DNA of 64,000 nt from Cephalopachus bancanus (taxonomy: Eukaryota > Chordata > Mammalia > Primates > Tarsiidae): the NCBI GenBank assembly GCA_027257055.1, contig JAPVLO010000054.1, positions 4,898,001 through 4,962,000 on the forward strand. Direction: 5' to 3'. Position 1 is the first letter of the stretch. Each line of letters opens with the position of its first letter. The notes under the pieces are model-generated. The model was not told the origin of the DNA and ran no database searches. It saw only the letters and a list, made by a program, of their open reading frames with translations. The position numbers were made by a program, and so were the translations under genes. Below, in pieces: positions 11,148 through 21,845 of the stretch.

Positions 11148-11425
11148 GCACCATCAAAAAAATAAATAAAAAGTTCCCCAAATAAAATAAGTTTATTTGG
11201 AAAATCTGGGTTGATCAAAGTCAGATGCATTTTTTCCTTTAGAACGCAGAACAGTTAATGTCATATTATGCAGGGGAATTTTGAAACTTCATCAGAGACT
11301 ATAGAGGGCATAAAGTATTATTTGGAATTTCCCAAATTTACTTGACTATGGAGTTGTTTCTGTGAACCACCTAATATCATTGCAGGGAACTTGAGAGAGT
11401 TTCATGGAACACAGTTTGGGGAACA
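11148..11425 (-). repeat. Old DNA-transposon-like repeat
   Basis: The right end (tttcatggaacacagtttgg, then ggaacaa) resembles a terminal inverted repeat of MER-type cut-and-paste elements read in reverse, and gtgaaccacctaatatcat is part of such internal text. The family is uncertain. Confidence 0.4.
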
Positions 11426-12269
11426 AGGTGCTAAGTACATGGAAACCTCTCACTACCTTGTTCAACCTTCACCAAAAGACTCTTCTGCCAGTTTGGTCCT
11501 CAGGGTCTTGAGGGGGATGTCTGTCATTTTCTGAGATGTCTTTTACTTATACTTTTCATATTTACACAGAAGCTGCCTTTTGTATTTATACGTTTACTTG
11601 AGCAGTTGCTTGCTAATTTTAAAGATGGAGGGTGGTTTAGGTGGTGTTACCCTATTGAAAAAGGCAACCAAAAATTAGTCTCTACTGATAGGGAGTTAGC
11701 ACAGCTGCCTTGGTCCAAGAGCATGGACGGCTAATTAACCTCTGCCCATCCCTGATGTGATAACACTGGTCTTGCAAAGAAGGAGAGGTAGCCTGCTTGC
11801 TCTTGGATTAATGAGGGCCAGAAGCCTGGCTCTATGGTGCTTAGGATGGTGTTGTCTCTTTTGAATAAGCTAGAAATTCTCTTCACATTCTTGACAGGAC
11901 TTGTAAATGGTCACATTCTCTTGCCTGTTACCAGCTCAATGGCGAATGGACCTCCTGGAGAGTCAAGTATTCAAGTGGAAAATGAGAATGTAGGAGAAGG
12001 GGACTGGTACTGCTAGGCCCATAGGGCCTTAGTGACTCTGCCAAGAACTGTGTAGAGCAACAAGGATTAGACTCTCCTGGAAGCAAATGTCCCGGGTGGC
12101 CCCTTGCTACCCACAGAATCTTCCCAAATGGAGTCATCCCTCACCTTATCCATATAACCTTTCTATCTGCTCATTTGGGATCACCCCTCCCCCCACAGCA
12201 CTGTGTCTTTGAATCGTTGCTTAATTAACCTTGTATCCATGTCTTCTGTCAAAATCATAAGTATTCATA
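11426..12269. other. No gene seen; unassigned
   Basis: No repeat or gene recognised. Two ~60-codon frames occur, without support. Apparently unique sequence. Confidence 0.4.
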
Positions 12270-12530
12270 TTTTTAAGACTGAGCTCAAGAAAATAGCTCA
12301 TATGCTTCCCTGATCCATCATCCCATGTCTACCTACTTCAACTCCATCAGGACATCCAGGATTCCCCTCTCCTATTTACTGTCATCTCATATGCTCCATT
12401 TGGAGCCCACCTCACTTCATACCATGGCTTTTGGGGTAGATGTGATCTTCACTCAGAAAATAATTTATTTAAGGTCAGGGACTGTGTTTTTATCCATGTC
12501 CCTGGTCCCAAGTTTGTGCTAAAAATTTTG
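12270..12530 (+). repeat. L2 LINE 3' fragment
   Basis: Order matches L2: agactgagctcaagaaaata, tccctgatccatcatcccat, ttactgtcatctcatatgct, then taaggtcagggactgtgttt and tccctggtcccaag. Confidence 0.5.
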
Positions 12531-12864
12531 TGCTGAAAGGAAATAGAGACATTGATCTGCTGTGATGTAGTTGTCTTAGTGTCAAAATTCGACATGCACG
12601 TGTCTACAAGAAGCTATTTGTTTTGCATTGGTTATCATTACTCCTCTGAGCTAATTGTTTTGCAGGCTCAGGTGATTTTTCTTATTCTTCTAAGCTTACA
12701 AAATAAGCTCAGTACACTTAATACACGCCTAATAATGGCATTCAAGACCCTCTGCCATCTGGGTTCAATATATCTTTTGGGCACATGGAAATGGAGTATA
12801 AACTCGCCAAGTTCTCTTCAAAGAATAGCTGGGCCTAAAGAAAGATTTCCCAGTCTCAGTTTGG

Positions 12865-13055
12865 TTGACGTTTTGTGGCAGAAAATTCTTTGCTGTGGAG
12901 GGCTGTCCTGTGCATGGTAGGATGTCTCTAATCACCAGATGCAGTAACACCCTTCCTCGATGATCCCTCCTCACCCTGGGATTGTGATAACCAAAAATGT
13001 CTCCAGACATTGTTAAACATAAAGGGCAAAATTGCTCCTGGTTCAGAAGAACTGG
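12865..13055 (-). repeat. MER20-like hAT fossil
   Basis: Reads in reverse orientation as the MER20 consensus: attctttgctgtggagggct, gtcctgtgcatggtaggatg, accaaaaatgtctccagaca, then gggcaaaattgctcctggtt and agaactgg. A non-autonomous Charlie-type element. A second copy lies at 18795. Confidence 0.8.
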
Positions 13056-13307
13056 TCTAGAAGTCACCCATGTTTTGCTCTGAGTCCTGAGATACAGCAG
13101 TTCAAGTCTCCTGCTCTAACAATGAGAGAAAGTTTTATCTCTCTCGTCTAGAACCCACAAAAGATTAATCTAGCCAGGGAGAGGCAAATGCTTCCTGAAA
13201 AGCAGGAATCAATCACGCGTTGTCATTCCCTGGTACAGTCAGAAATAGACCATACTACAAGGACCAAGAGTAAACCCAAGACAGTCAGAATGGTAGTTGG
13301 ACCAGTG

Positions 13308-13475
13308 ATTTTCAAAGTCTTTTTTGTGAACCACATCTTCTGGGGAGAGGATTGAAAATGAAGATTTCTGAGCTATTTTCCAAGTCTACTGTATTGAAAT
13401 CTGGATTTTTTAACTACCAAGGGGATTTTTACATACCTGAGAGTATAAGAATCACTCCATTAGACTGCAATACTT
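13308..13475 (+). repeat. MER5-like hAT fossil
   Basis: Starts accagtgattttcaaagtc (compare the MER5 terminal repeat cagtggttctcaaag) and ends gagtataagaatcactcc. The middle is strongly diverged, so this is a moderate call. Confidence 0.45.
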
Positions 13476-14292
13476 ATTTATCTTTTTTAAATTATTTATT
13501 TTTAAATAACCAAGGACAGTATATTAAATAGTGCAAAAAAAAAAAAGAGGAACTAGGCTTTGATATAATAAAAAGTACTGTACCTTAACTTTGTTTTCTT
13601 TTTTAAGTTAACTGCCTCCTAAACACTAACACAATCCATATGTTCATGGGGGAAAAAAAATTCCCCAGAATGTCAGGTTGGTCAGGCATACTTGAGTGGG
13701 TCTGTCAAACCCTAAGTCCTGGTGGGTGTTGCATCTCAATTCTCTCTCCAGCACAATGTGGGCATCCAATGCAATCATCACCCCCTTTTCCAATATGTTT
13801 GGTCTATGCTATTTCTTCTTCGGACCTAGAAGGAGATATTTTTGAGATTTGAAAGGAAAAGTAAAAAGGAAAGCAAACTTAGATAAGGTGCTCTTTGGCA
13901 AAAGAATAGGATAAAATGCATTGTAATTGCTTCTAAATTAGCTACCTTATCTGATTTGGGTCTTTGTTTTTAAAAAGCAATGCTTCCAACTCTTAACCCC
14001 TAGTTCCCTGGTTGTAGGGCAATTAAAGCCAGAAAGTTCTGAACCTGGTGAATGGATAGATGGCACTGCTTTCTGTCTTTTATTTCTTTTATTTCCTTTG
14101 CTACCCTTCATTGCCTGGCAACAATGCTAGGCATACTATAGGAGATCTGAAAATATGCTGATTGGAAGACAGGGCTGCACAACCATCTAGGGCCCTGTAG
14201 TTTGGGGGCAGGAAGGTATCTGGATACTGATCTGTGCACTCAGCTACATGAAAAATTTTCCTGTAGTTCATTAGAGATGTGGAGCAGGACAG
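13476..14292. other. No gene seen; unassigned
   Basis: Includes an A-run at 13535-13547 and the plus frame 13640-13852 (70 codons), which has no recognisable content. Confidence 0.4.
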
Positions 14293-14352
14293 GGTGACTT
14301 GGGTGGAAGGAGGTTGTGGGTGGATGAGCCTGAGGCTGGTCTCCCGGATCCC
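14293..14352 (+). repeat. 60-bp segment shared with 19069-19128 (copy 1)
   Basis: gtgacttgggtggaaggagg, then ttgtgggtggatgagcctga and ggctggtctccc... recurs at 19069 with only a handful of substitutions. It lies just upstream of the larger duplicated unit at 14376. Not a repeat family I recognise. Confidence 0.7.
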
Positions 14353-14375
14353 TAGGGCCAGTAGAAATTTTTTTT

Positions 14376-14596
14376 TTTTAATGGAGAGTTTTTCTAGCCC
14401 CTTTAAAAAGGTGCAAGTGCTGATTCTGTATATTGGCTTCAGTGACATGTTGCTAGACATCAGCTTCTCTTTCTAATTAACAATGACTCTGGGGGATGGA
14501 CCACACGTTCCAGTCTCCATATCCACAGCATTGAGCTTGTGCATGAGACGAAAAGTGCATGACTTTGGAATCTAACAGTCTTGGATACAAGTAAAG
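14376..14596 (+). repeat. Local direct duplication, copy 1 (empty site)
   Basis: Aligns along its length with 15913-16131, at roughly 85% by eye: agtttttctagccccttt, acatgttgctagaca, ctttctaattaacaatgact, acagcattgagcttgtgcat, ending acaagtaaagg. The last ~45 bp look like the start of a MIR. This copy keeps the uninterrupted aagtaaag site where copy 2 was hit by a hAT element. Confidence 0.85.
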
Positions 14597-15429
14597 GTAT
14601 ACAGATGCTGCACAGACCCCAAGAAAGAGCTCGTCTAGTTTCCCTGCTTGTTGGGGAACTGGAATAATTGACCCTGTGGAGCTTGTCTGAACAAGACAGA
14701 AGAGAAAATGATACCAGGGAGATCTCTATTGAAAAGACAGACCAATCCAGTTTTCCACGGCAACCATGTCTCCCTGATTCAAAAACAACCCCATCATTAG
14801 AACTGCTAAGCCAACACAACGAAATGAAAATACAGCAAGATCCAGTAACGTGACACCACTAGAGGCATACCCTGACTTTCTGCCATAAAATCTGACCCCA
14901 GTCCTTTCCCATGTATATTTCTAGGGGCTACCCTTTTTTGTTTTGTTAGGGTGCTTGATCCTATTTGTCAAGCAGTCAGGCTGGTGTCTGTGTGTACAGA
15001 TTACAGAGGTGTAGGTAAAACACCTGGGGACTCCAAGACCCAAATGCAGAGGGATGCATTTTTTCACAGAAATTTCCCAAATACTGCTTTTATAGACGGT
15101 TAAAATTTGAGACTAATGGGGATCTCTCTTTTTATCCAGGCTTGCCTAATATTTTGGCATCCTACAATTTTGTATCTTTTTTAAGGAAAAAGAAGAGTGG
15201 AAAGTGGGAGGGTAGGAGGGTTTGTCTTTCATTCTCTTCATTGGAGAAATGAGGAAATGTGTTTTATTCATAGGCAAAACCCTTTTGGGCAAATCTTTAG
15301 AAAGTTATTGGGATTTTATGGATCCTTATTTACATATTCTATCTCCTCATTAACCCTCCCTCACCCAAACCAGAAAATGCCTTTTGTAGATGGAATTATT
15401 GGCTTCAACTCTTCAGCTGTTTCTTTCTT
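14597..15429. other. No gene seen; spacer between duplicated units
   Basis: Unassigned sequence. The minus frame 14460-14819 (119 codons) and shorter frames have no known domains. No clear repeat. Confidence 0.4.
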
Positions 15430-15853
15430 TTTTAAATTCACACCCTTTGCCATATGACATTGCAGTTCCTCCCACAAATGGCAAGGGCAGTTCTCCCACT
15501 GGCTTGCAACTTGCTTTGACCAGTGCAGTGTGTAGGTGGCAGAAACCACGTGCCAGGTCTGCACTTGGGCTGTAAACAACAGCACTTCTCCCATCTCTAT
15601 GAGAGGAGCTTCTCCAGGGAGCTGCTCCCCTCAATCTGAAGCCTACATGAATACATAGGGACCCCACAGCATGGAGCCAAGTACAGCCAGTCTATGGCAT
15701 GAGGTAGAGCCACCTTGCTGAGCCCAGCCTAGATGAGCTAACATGGAAGTGACCTGTAGACCTGTGAGGAAGGATAAGTGGTTATTATTTTAACCCACTG
15801 AAGTCTGGAGTAAATTACTTGTTACTCAGCAATAGCCAACTGACACCATATCC
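15430..15853 (+). repeat. Ancient LTR (probably ERVL-MaLR, MLT1-like)
   Basis: The right end reads gtggttattattttaaccca, ctgaagtctggagtaaatta and cttgttactcagcaatagcc, the typical close of very old MaLR-type LTRs (…ttgttacgcagcaatagata…). The body has the matching gagctaacatggaagtgacc type text. Confidence 0.45.
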
Positions 15854-15912
15854 TGAAACCTCTCCTCTCTCCAGTTTATTTATTAATTGCCAGCCCAAAA
15901 TGTTTAGGGGCA

Positions 15913-16131
15913 AATGGAGAATTTTTCTAGCCCCTTCAAAGTACTGCAAGTGCCAATTCAATACATTAGCTTCGGTGTCAACATGTTGCTAGATACTAGC
16001 TTTTCTTTCTAATTAATAATGACTCTGGGTAATGGTCCACATGTTCCAATCTCTACATCCACAGCATTGAGCTTGTGCATGAGACAAAAGTACATGATTC
16101 TGGGATCCAACGATCTTGGAACCAAGTAAAG
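15913..16131 (+). repeat. Local direct duplication, copy 2
   Basis: Homologue of 14376-14596. Shared words include gtgccaattc/gtgctgattc, aacatgttgctagata, ctttctaattaataatgact and acagcattgagcttgtgcat. It ends exactly at the 8-bp target (aagtaaag) of the hAT element at 16132. The last ~45 bp are the 5' part of a MIR that resumes at 16981. Confidence 0.85.
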
Positions 16132-16399
16132 AAGGGGAGTTCAAACTTTTGGCTTCCCTGGGTTGTACCGAGTAAACTTTTGGCTTTTCTGGACTGCACG
16201 AGTAAAAGGAATTGTCTTGGGCTGCACATAAATTATAACATAATTGGTGTATTTACATAATAAGACTTCTTTTTAATATTTTTTATTATAAAGTTTAGAA
16301 AAACGAGGCCAATATAAAACTAATGGGAAATTTGTCCTTTTTTTGTAAAACTAATCCATCAATGTTTGGTTCGATGAAAATGGTCACAATTCTTAGTGA

Positions 16400-16493
16400 G
16401 TCTCAGATGCTCGTCAGAAATGTTTGTTTGAATTTTGATCTTTGTGTGCTTCATAATTGAAAACAGTTGCTCACAAATGTATGCACTGCCAAA
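16400..16493 (-). pseudogene. hAT transposase dimerisation-domain remnant
   Basis: The minus frame 16359-16709 begins as translated Alu, but from about residue 73 it reads FGSAYICEQLFSIMKHTKIK and then NISDEHL. This is the conserved C-terminal hAT dimerisation motif (FGSxYxCEQxFSxM … LxDEHL). The N-terminal zinc finger and catalytic parts are absent, so it is a non-functional fragment within a deletion derivative. Confidence 0.85.
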
Positions 16494-16597
16494 TGTCATG
16501 AATAAGGTGTGTTTGTGAACTTCAAATATGGAGCTATGTGTGGGGTCATGAAGAAAATAAAGGCTAAAAAAAATTATGATGTTAAAAGATTTTGTGG

Positions 16598-16902
16598 GCC
16601 AGTTGCAGTGGATCAAGCCTGAAATCCCAGCACTTTGGGAGGCCGAGACGAGAGGATTGCCTGACCTCAGGGGTTCAAGACTAGCCTGGGCAACTTGGTG
16701 AAACCACATCTCTACAATAAATTTTTTTAAAAATTAGCTGGGCGTGGTGGTGCATGCCTGTAGTTCAGCTACTTGGAAGGCTGAGGCGGAAGGATCACCT
16801 GAGCCCAGCAGGTCAAGGCTATGGTGGCTGTGAGCGTCCCATTGCATTCCAGCCTGGGTGACAGAGTGAGACTCCAACTAAAAAAAAAAAAGAAAAAAAA
16901 AA
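16598..16902 (+). mobile_element. Alu inside the hAT element, with TSD
   Basis: Complete two-arm Alu with a long interrupted A-tail (16879-16902). The flanking 14-bp duplication aaaagattttgtgg lies at 16584-16597 and 16903-16916. It is intermediate between the J-like and the younger lineage: it has ctacaataaat and gactccaact but keeps tcagcactttggg. It post-dates the hAT. Confidence 0.93.
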
Positions 16903-16980
16903 AAAAGATTTTGTGGATATTTAGCTGTCCTGGATTGCATGAGGCCTGCAGGCTGTGGGTTGGACATGCCTAAAGTAAAG

Positions 16981-17128
16981 GTTCTGTTACTTAACAACTG
17001 TGTAATATTTGCAAGGTCATTTAACTTCTCTGAGCCTTAATTTCTCCATCTATTAAGGTTTTCAAGAGAGAATTAGTAGAGAGAACGTATATAAAGTACT
17101 CAGCACATAGTAAATGTTAAATAAGTGA
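16981..17128 (+). repeat. MIR SINE, right part after hAT insertion
   Basis: Continues the MIR started before 16131: gttctgttacttaacaactg, aaggtcatttaacttctctg, agccttaatttctccatcta, then ataaagtactcagcacatag and taaatgttaaat. The hAT transposon split it. Confidence 0.8.
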
Positions 17129-17470
17129 CCATTTTTATACAAATAAAAATTATTATATTTGTGGAATAAATCAGTAAAGGCTGTTTTCTTTTGGTGACCT
17201 GATATCCTTTATAAGGTACCCACATCTTCCTTCCTGCCAAATACAGGCCTTCCTGGGGCACTTCCTGGGGCCTGGTTGGCTGCATCTGATGCTACATGTC
17301 AGCACTGTGTCTTCTGTCCCTAGTTCCCACTCAGTAAGCTCTTTTCATGGTGGGTGTCAAGCAGTAGACCTGGTGATCCTGGTTAGATGGTGCTCCATAC
17401 TTCTAACAACAACCACAACTATTATAATAATAATGGATAATTATTGATGATATAATTTTAAAAGAAACCC
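17129..17470. other. No gene seen; unassigned
   Basis: Short unassigned stretch with an AT-rich, imperfect (ATA)n-like patch at 17420-17440. Confidence 0.4.
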
Positions 17471-17838
17471 TATGCTATAAACTGAGTTGTTTCCTCTCCA
17501 AATTCATGTTAAAGTGCTACTCACCAATGTGACTATATTTAGAGATAGGGTCTTTAGGAGGTAATTAAGATTAAATGAGGTCATATGGATAGGGCTATAA
17601 TTCAAAGGGATTGATGGCTTTATACAAGAAGCAGGAGAGCATTTTCTTGCAGAGTTTGCACAGAGAAAAAGCCATGTGCAGCAAGAAGGTGGCCATCTAC
17701 AAGTCAAGAAGAGGGTTCTCACCAGAAATCCACGATGCTGGCACCCCAGTCTTGAAGTTCCAGCCTCCAGAAATATGAGAAAATGAGTTTCTATTGTTTA
17801 TGCCATGCAGGTGGGATATTTTGTTAAGGGAGCCAAAG
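17471..17838 (+). mobile_element. MLT1-type solo LTR (ERVL-MaLR)
   Basis: Ordered MLT1 text: aactgagttgtttcctctcc, aatgtgactatatttagaga, ggtctttaggaggtaattaa, aaggtggccatctacaagtc, ttccagcctccagaaatatg, and a tttctattgtttatgcca end. No internal retroviral sequence flanks it, so it is a solo LTR. Confidence 0.88.
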
Positions 17839-17854
17839 CGAATAAAATATCTTC

Positions 17855-17985
17855 TATGGTTGGTGTTATCATCATCTCCATTTTCCAGTTAAGAAAACTG
17901 AGATTCAGGGAGACAAAGGGACTGATCTCTGGTCCCATCTCCAGCGGATGTTAGAGCCAGCATTCCCACCTCAACCGCCCCACCC
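17855..17985 (-). repeat. MIR SINE
   Basis: Reverse-orientation MIR: gttatcatcatctccatttt, ccagttaagaaaactgagat, then gttagagccagcattcccac. Confidence 0.65.
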
Positions 17986-17999
17986 CAGAGCATAGTCTT

Positions 18000-18785
18000 G
18001 TCTTCACTCTGCTCTCCTGAGTAGCGAGCCACTCTGGACCACCTCAGTCATTGCAGGCAGCTTTCGGGCCTGGGCCAGAGTCCATGCAGCCACCAATACA
18101 CAGAGAGAGAAGAGCACAGGCTTTCACATTTCAGAAATGGAGAGAAGTAAGAATGTGGCCTGTGAACAGGGCTTCTTTGGGTTAGGGTAGAACTTCAGGG
18201 AGCAGCCCAAGAGTGTTACAGGGAAGGCCACCTTGGAAAAGAAATCAAAAACAACACATTGCTCTGGGTTTTTTGATAGTAATAAATTCTTTATAGTGTA
18301 AGTAGTTCCAGTCACTGCATATTTTATCATGTCTTATTCCTGGCATAAGGAAAGTAGTTGGTTATATAATATTATTAATATTAATAAAAGTATAACAAGA
18401 CGTTTTGAAATATCTCTCCGTTTATCTTCCCTTGTGATGTCAGCCTCTCTCCTTGCATTCATCCCGCCATTTTGATCCCAGAGAAGGCCCCAGAGCAAGC
18501 GATACCTCAGAAAGGAGAAGAAGGAAATGAAGTTGGGGGAATCTCTGTCCCACAGGAAAGGGTGGGAGAGTCCACTGTTTCTATGCCCATGGAGGGTAAG
18601 AAGACGAGGAGAGATCTATGCAGGGTAGATGGTGAGATGCCCAATGCCCCACTTCCTTCAAAGGAACCCTGTGCTGGCAAGAGAGGAAGACATTCCTGCG
18701 TGGTAGAAATATCTAGATAGGTTTAAAGAGCACTGTGAATCTTAAATCTAGTGGCCTGTTTTCTTTGGTGTGTCTTGGGGGTACT
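18000..18785. other. No gene seen; unassigned
   Basis: Holds the plus frame 18472-18720 (82 codons, Glu/Lys rich), with no homologue I recognise, and an AT-rich imperfect (ATTA)n patch at 18365-18390. No splice evidence. Confidence 0.4.
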
Positions 18786-18794
18786 ATGAGCCTC

Positions 18795-19030
18795 TAGGAC
18801 AGATTTTTGCCAATCTCAGTGCTATTAACATCCTGGCCCAGATAATTCTTTGTTGTTGGCCATCTACCCTGTGCACTGTAGAATGTTTAGCAGCATCTCT
18901 GGCCAGTATTACCTCCCTAGTTGTGACAAGACAACAAGAAGTGTCTCCAGATATTGCCAGATGTCTCCTGAAGGCAAAATTGTGTGCACTGTCTCCCCCT
19001 CAGCCCATGGGAACCACTGTCCTACAGGAC
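18795..19030 (-). repeat. MER20-like hAT fossil
   Basis: In reverse: gataattctttgttgttggc, accctgtgcactgtagaatg, tttagcagcatctctggcca, gtgtctccagatattgccag, atgtctcctgaaggcaaaat, then gggaaccactgt. Longer and better preserved than the copy at 12865. Confidence 0.85.
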
Positions 19031-19068
19031 ACCAGCATGTGTCTCAGTGCTGGAGTGACAGTGAGGGG

Positions 19069-19128
19069 GTGACTTGGGTGAAGGGAGGTTGTGGATGGAT
19101 GAGCCTAAGGCAGGGCTCCCAGATGCCC
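19069..19128 (+). repeat. 60-bp segment shared with 14293-14352 (copy 2)
   Basis: gtgacttgggtgaagggagg, then ttgtggatggatgagcctaa and ggcagggctccc, aligned with the earlier copy. Here it directly follows the MER20 fossil, so the contexts differ and only this short piece is shared. Confidence 0.7.
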
Positions 19129-19531
19129 TAGTGATGGGACTCAGTGGTACTGGGAAGGTGAGTGGCACCACAGAGATTGGGAGCAGGTGGCTGGGCCCAT
19201 GGTTGTCTGCATTGTCAATGCCAGTCCAGGACCAAGGCACATACATGCACTGCAAAGATAAGCAAAAGCCAGAGAAGGGTCTATGGGCACCAGGTCCTCA
19301 CCTCCCATTTATACCCTTTGACTCCATTTCTGGTGAGAGGAACAGGAAAGAGAAGAACATCTAGATGACCTAAACAAGATACAGTCATCCCGCTCCAATA
19401 GCATTCAGCCAGAAGGGATTGAGGTCACATTAATTGACATATTTAAAATCTTACCTTCCCAACTACTCGCAGAGATGGGGGGACTCCTGGGGAATATTAT
19501 ATCAACAATGAAAAAATTAAGAAACTACATT

Positions 19532-19817
19532 CTCCCTTTCTTTTCCCCCTGAGTTGGAGTCTCACTCTTATTGCCTAAGCTGGAGTGCAGTGGCATGCTC
19601 ACAGCTACCGCAGCCCCAGTCTGCAGGGCTTAGGTGATCCTTTCGCCTCAGACTTCCAAGTAGCTGGAACTACAGACTCACACCACCATGACTGGATAGT
19701 TTTTGTGTGTGTGTGATTCATTGCAGAGACGAGGTCTCACCAAGTTGCCCAAGCTGGTCTCAAACCCCCAGGCTCAGGCAGTCCTCTCAATTTGGCCTTC
19801 CAAAGTGCTGGGATTAC
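19532..19817 (-). mobile_element. Alu, 5' truncated, with TSD
   Basis: Two arms on the minus strand, lacking the first ~20 bp (it ends at tgctgggattac on the plus strand). The 12-bp duplication agaaactacatt lies at 19520-19531 and 19818-19829. A (GT)n expansion (tttttgtgtgtgtgtgattc) sits in the linker. Confidence 0.92.
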
Positions 19818-19879
19818 AGAAACTACATTTTCTTTGCACGTCTGAAGAGCATCATGAGTTCATGATGTGGTGATAAGAG

Positions 19880-20095
19880 CAGCAGTAGCAGCAACTAACA
19901 CGTATCCAGTGCTTACTGTGTGCTGAGTATTTTGCAGGGATCGTCTTGTTTAATCCTTCAGCCCTAGGAGACAAATATTCCTGCTGTGATCTTCTCTTAC
20001 CCAGGAGGCCCAAGTGATGGGAAGCGATGAGGCTTGGACACAAACCCAGGCGAGGTGATTCCAGAGCCCAGTCACCTCACGACTCTACCCGCTGC
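19880..20095 (-). repeat. MIR SINE
   Basis: Reverse MIR: agtgcttactgtgtgctgag, ttgtttaatccttcagccct, then cccaggaggcccaagtgatg and tggacacaaacccaggcgag. Nearly full length. Confidence 0.8.
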
Positions 20096-20799
20096 TTTCT
20101 TATTGCTGTAGCACTTTGTGTCTATGCCAAATTTATTCGTTTATGCCTTTGGTGGTACTTGTAGGACAAATTGTGCCATTCCATTTCTTCTCTGCAGTAA
20201 TGTTTAAAGAGAATTTTGCTAGCGTTTAATTCCTATTAAGCACTGATTTCTTGTCTCCAGAGAACTCAAATACTCTCAAAAACTGAGAAGGAACTAAAGG
20301 GAGCATTTGTTGTAGTAGATTATTCAGGGTAAAGAATTTGCTGCACCCAGAGCAACAAAGAACTGTTTGTGTGTAGACTGCAAGGGTCACTCTGAATACC
20401 ATAAGCAGAGGATTGGACAATGAGCTTATCTCCTGGCCCGGGAAGTGGTCCACAGTAACAATGCTTTGTAGATAGAATTACTGGCTACTTCTTAGGCATC
20501 CCAGTGCCACTCTTTTCTGAAACAGCCAAGGACTCAGCATTTTCAAAGATTAAAGTCAATTACATTAAAATGAATCTTAAAAAAGAAAAACCCACACAGC
20601 TATCGGTTTCTATTTAAGAACAGCTTTTGGTCTGTTTACAGTGTCTTTAGGTCTCTGATCTTTCTTAGCATTCAGCTTCTTGTCTGGGTATGGAGAGCAG
20701 AGGTCACAGAACAACCATCAGATATTAAAATTTTGGTTGTTTTAAGATGGCTGAATCTTTAGAGTTTAATGAAGTTGGAAATTAATTTCTATTTTCTAT
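20096..20799. other. No gene seen; unassigned
   Basis: No repeat family or gene recognised. Short frames only. Confidence 0.4.
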
Positions 20800-21292
20800 T
20801 TAAATGCTGACTATGGCAGATTAAAGATGGCTGGACATTTTCTGACATTCCTTCTGTGGAGCAGTAGGTTCTAGTTCTTCTCCACTTGAACCTGGGTAGG
20901 CTTGTGACATTTTGAGCAACAGAATACAGTGAAAGGGATGCTTGCCAGCTCTGGGATTCACCTTTAAGAGAACTCAGAGCTTCCATTCTGGTCTGTTAGA
21001 ACGCTGGACTCCATGATAGAAGCCTGACTACCCTAAGGCTGCTGAGCTGTGAGAAGCACAGCCACATAGAGGAGCCCTGGAGGATGGGCTGCCATGTGGG
21101 GAGGGAGGGAGACAGACAGATGACAGGCTGGCATCATACAGGTGAATGAAGAGGTCATCCCAAATCTTGGAAGTGAATCTTCCGGCCTCAGCTGCAACAG
21201 ATGACACCAAGGGTCAGAGAGGATTCACCCGGTTGAACCCTTTCACAAAACAGTGAACAAATCAAAATGGTTGCTTTCAGCTACTCAGTTTT
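20800..21292 (+). repeat. Ancient LTR (probably ERVL-MaLR, MLT1-like)
   Basis: Contains acctgggtaggcttgtgaca, gatgggctgccatgtgggga, ctcagctgcaacagatgaca and a close at tttcagctactcagttttgg, the usual order of old MaLR LTRs. It is diverged, and the AATAAA near the end is lost. Confidence 0.5.
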
Positions 21293-21385
21293 GGAATCGT
21301 TTGCAGATAACCAACTTTTCCACTTCTGAAGATCATTATATTAGATCCAAGAAATTGTTCAGGTATAGCTTGAACAATACATTCC

Positions 21386-21687
21386 TTTTTTTTTTTTTTT
21401 TTTTAGTTGGAGTCTCATTCTTGTCACCCAGGTTGGAGTACGGTGGCACACTCAGAGCCACTGCAGCCTCAACCTGCTGGGCTCAGGCAATCCTTCCGCC
21501 TCAGCCTTCCACATAGCCAGAACCACAGATGCACGCCACCATGCCTGGCTAGTTTTTTTGTGATTTATTGTAGAGATGAGGTCTCACCAAGTTGCCTAGG
21601 CTTGTCTCGAACCCCTGGGCTCAGACAATCCTCTCGCTTCGGCCTCCCAAGGTGCTGGGATTATAGGCTGAGCCACCGTGCTTGGCC
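21386..21687 (-). mobile_element. Alu, complete
   Basis: Poly-T head (21386-21404) to gtgcttggcc. It has the lineage linker gtgatttattgtagagatga and cctgggctcag. Flanks show only a short imperfect duplication (acattc on each side). Confidence 0.9.
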
Positions 21688-21724
21688 AAAACATTCATTC
21701 TAGGATGTTGGTACTGGGAAGGGC

Positions 21725-21845
21725 CACGAAATCATCAGCTTCAATACCTTTATTTTACAGAAGACGAAACCGCAATCCAGAGATGTTAAAACATCAGGAC
21801 TCACGGCTACTTGGTCTAAGAGCCAGGGCATTAACCATTATTTTA
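21725..21845 (-). repeat. MIR SINE fragment
   Basis: tacctttattttacagaaga, cgaaaccgcaatccagagat and gttaaaacatcagg mirror the MIR core in reverse. The end is aagagccagggcatt. Confidence 0.55.

Larger units (their letters stand above)
16132..16972 (-). mobile_element. Charlie-type hAT transposon, deletion derivative
   Basis: The ends resemble CAGGGGTGTCCAA: left aaggggagttcaaac, right (reversed) taggcatgtccaacc. An identical 8-bp duplication, aagtaaag, lies at 16124-16131 and 16973-16980, the hAT target size. Inner ends read ttttggcttccctgggtt and gcctgcaggctgtgggttgg, like MER1/Charlie3-class elements. Only the last part of the transposase remains. A 31-bp tandem duplication sits at 16143-16203 and an Alu at 16598. 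Confidence 0.88.

Noticed and set aside
16598..17128. Possible tRNA gene (B-box words)
   Set aside because: Alu and MIR are 7SL- and tRNA-derived; no cloverleaf with an anticodon stem is present.
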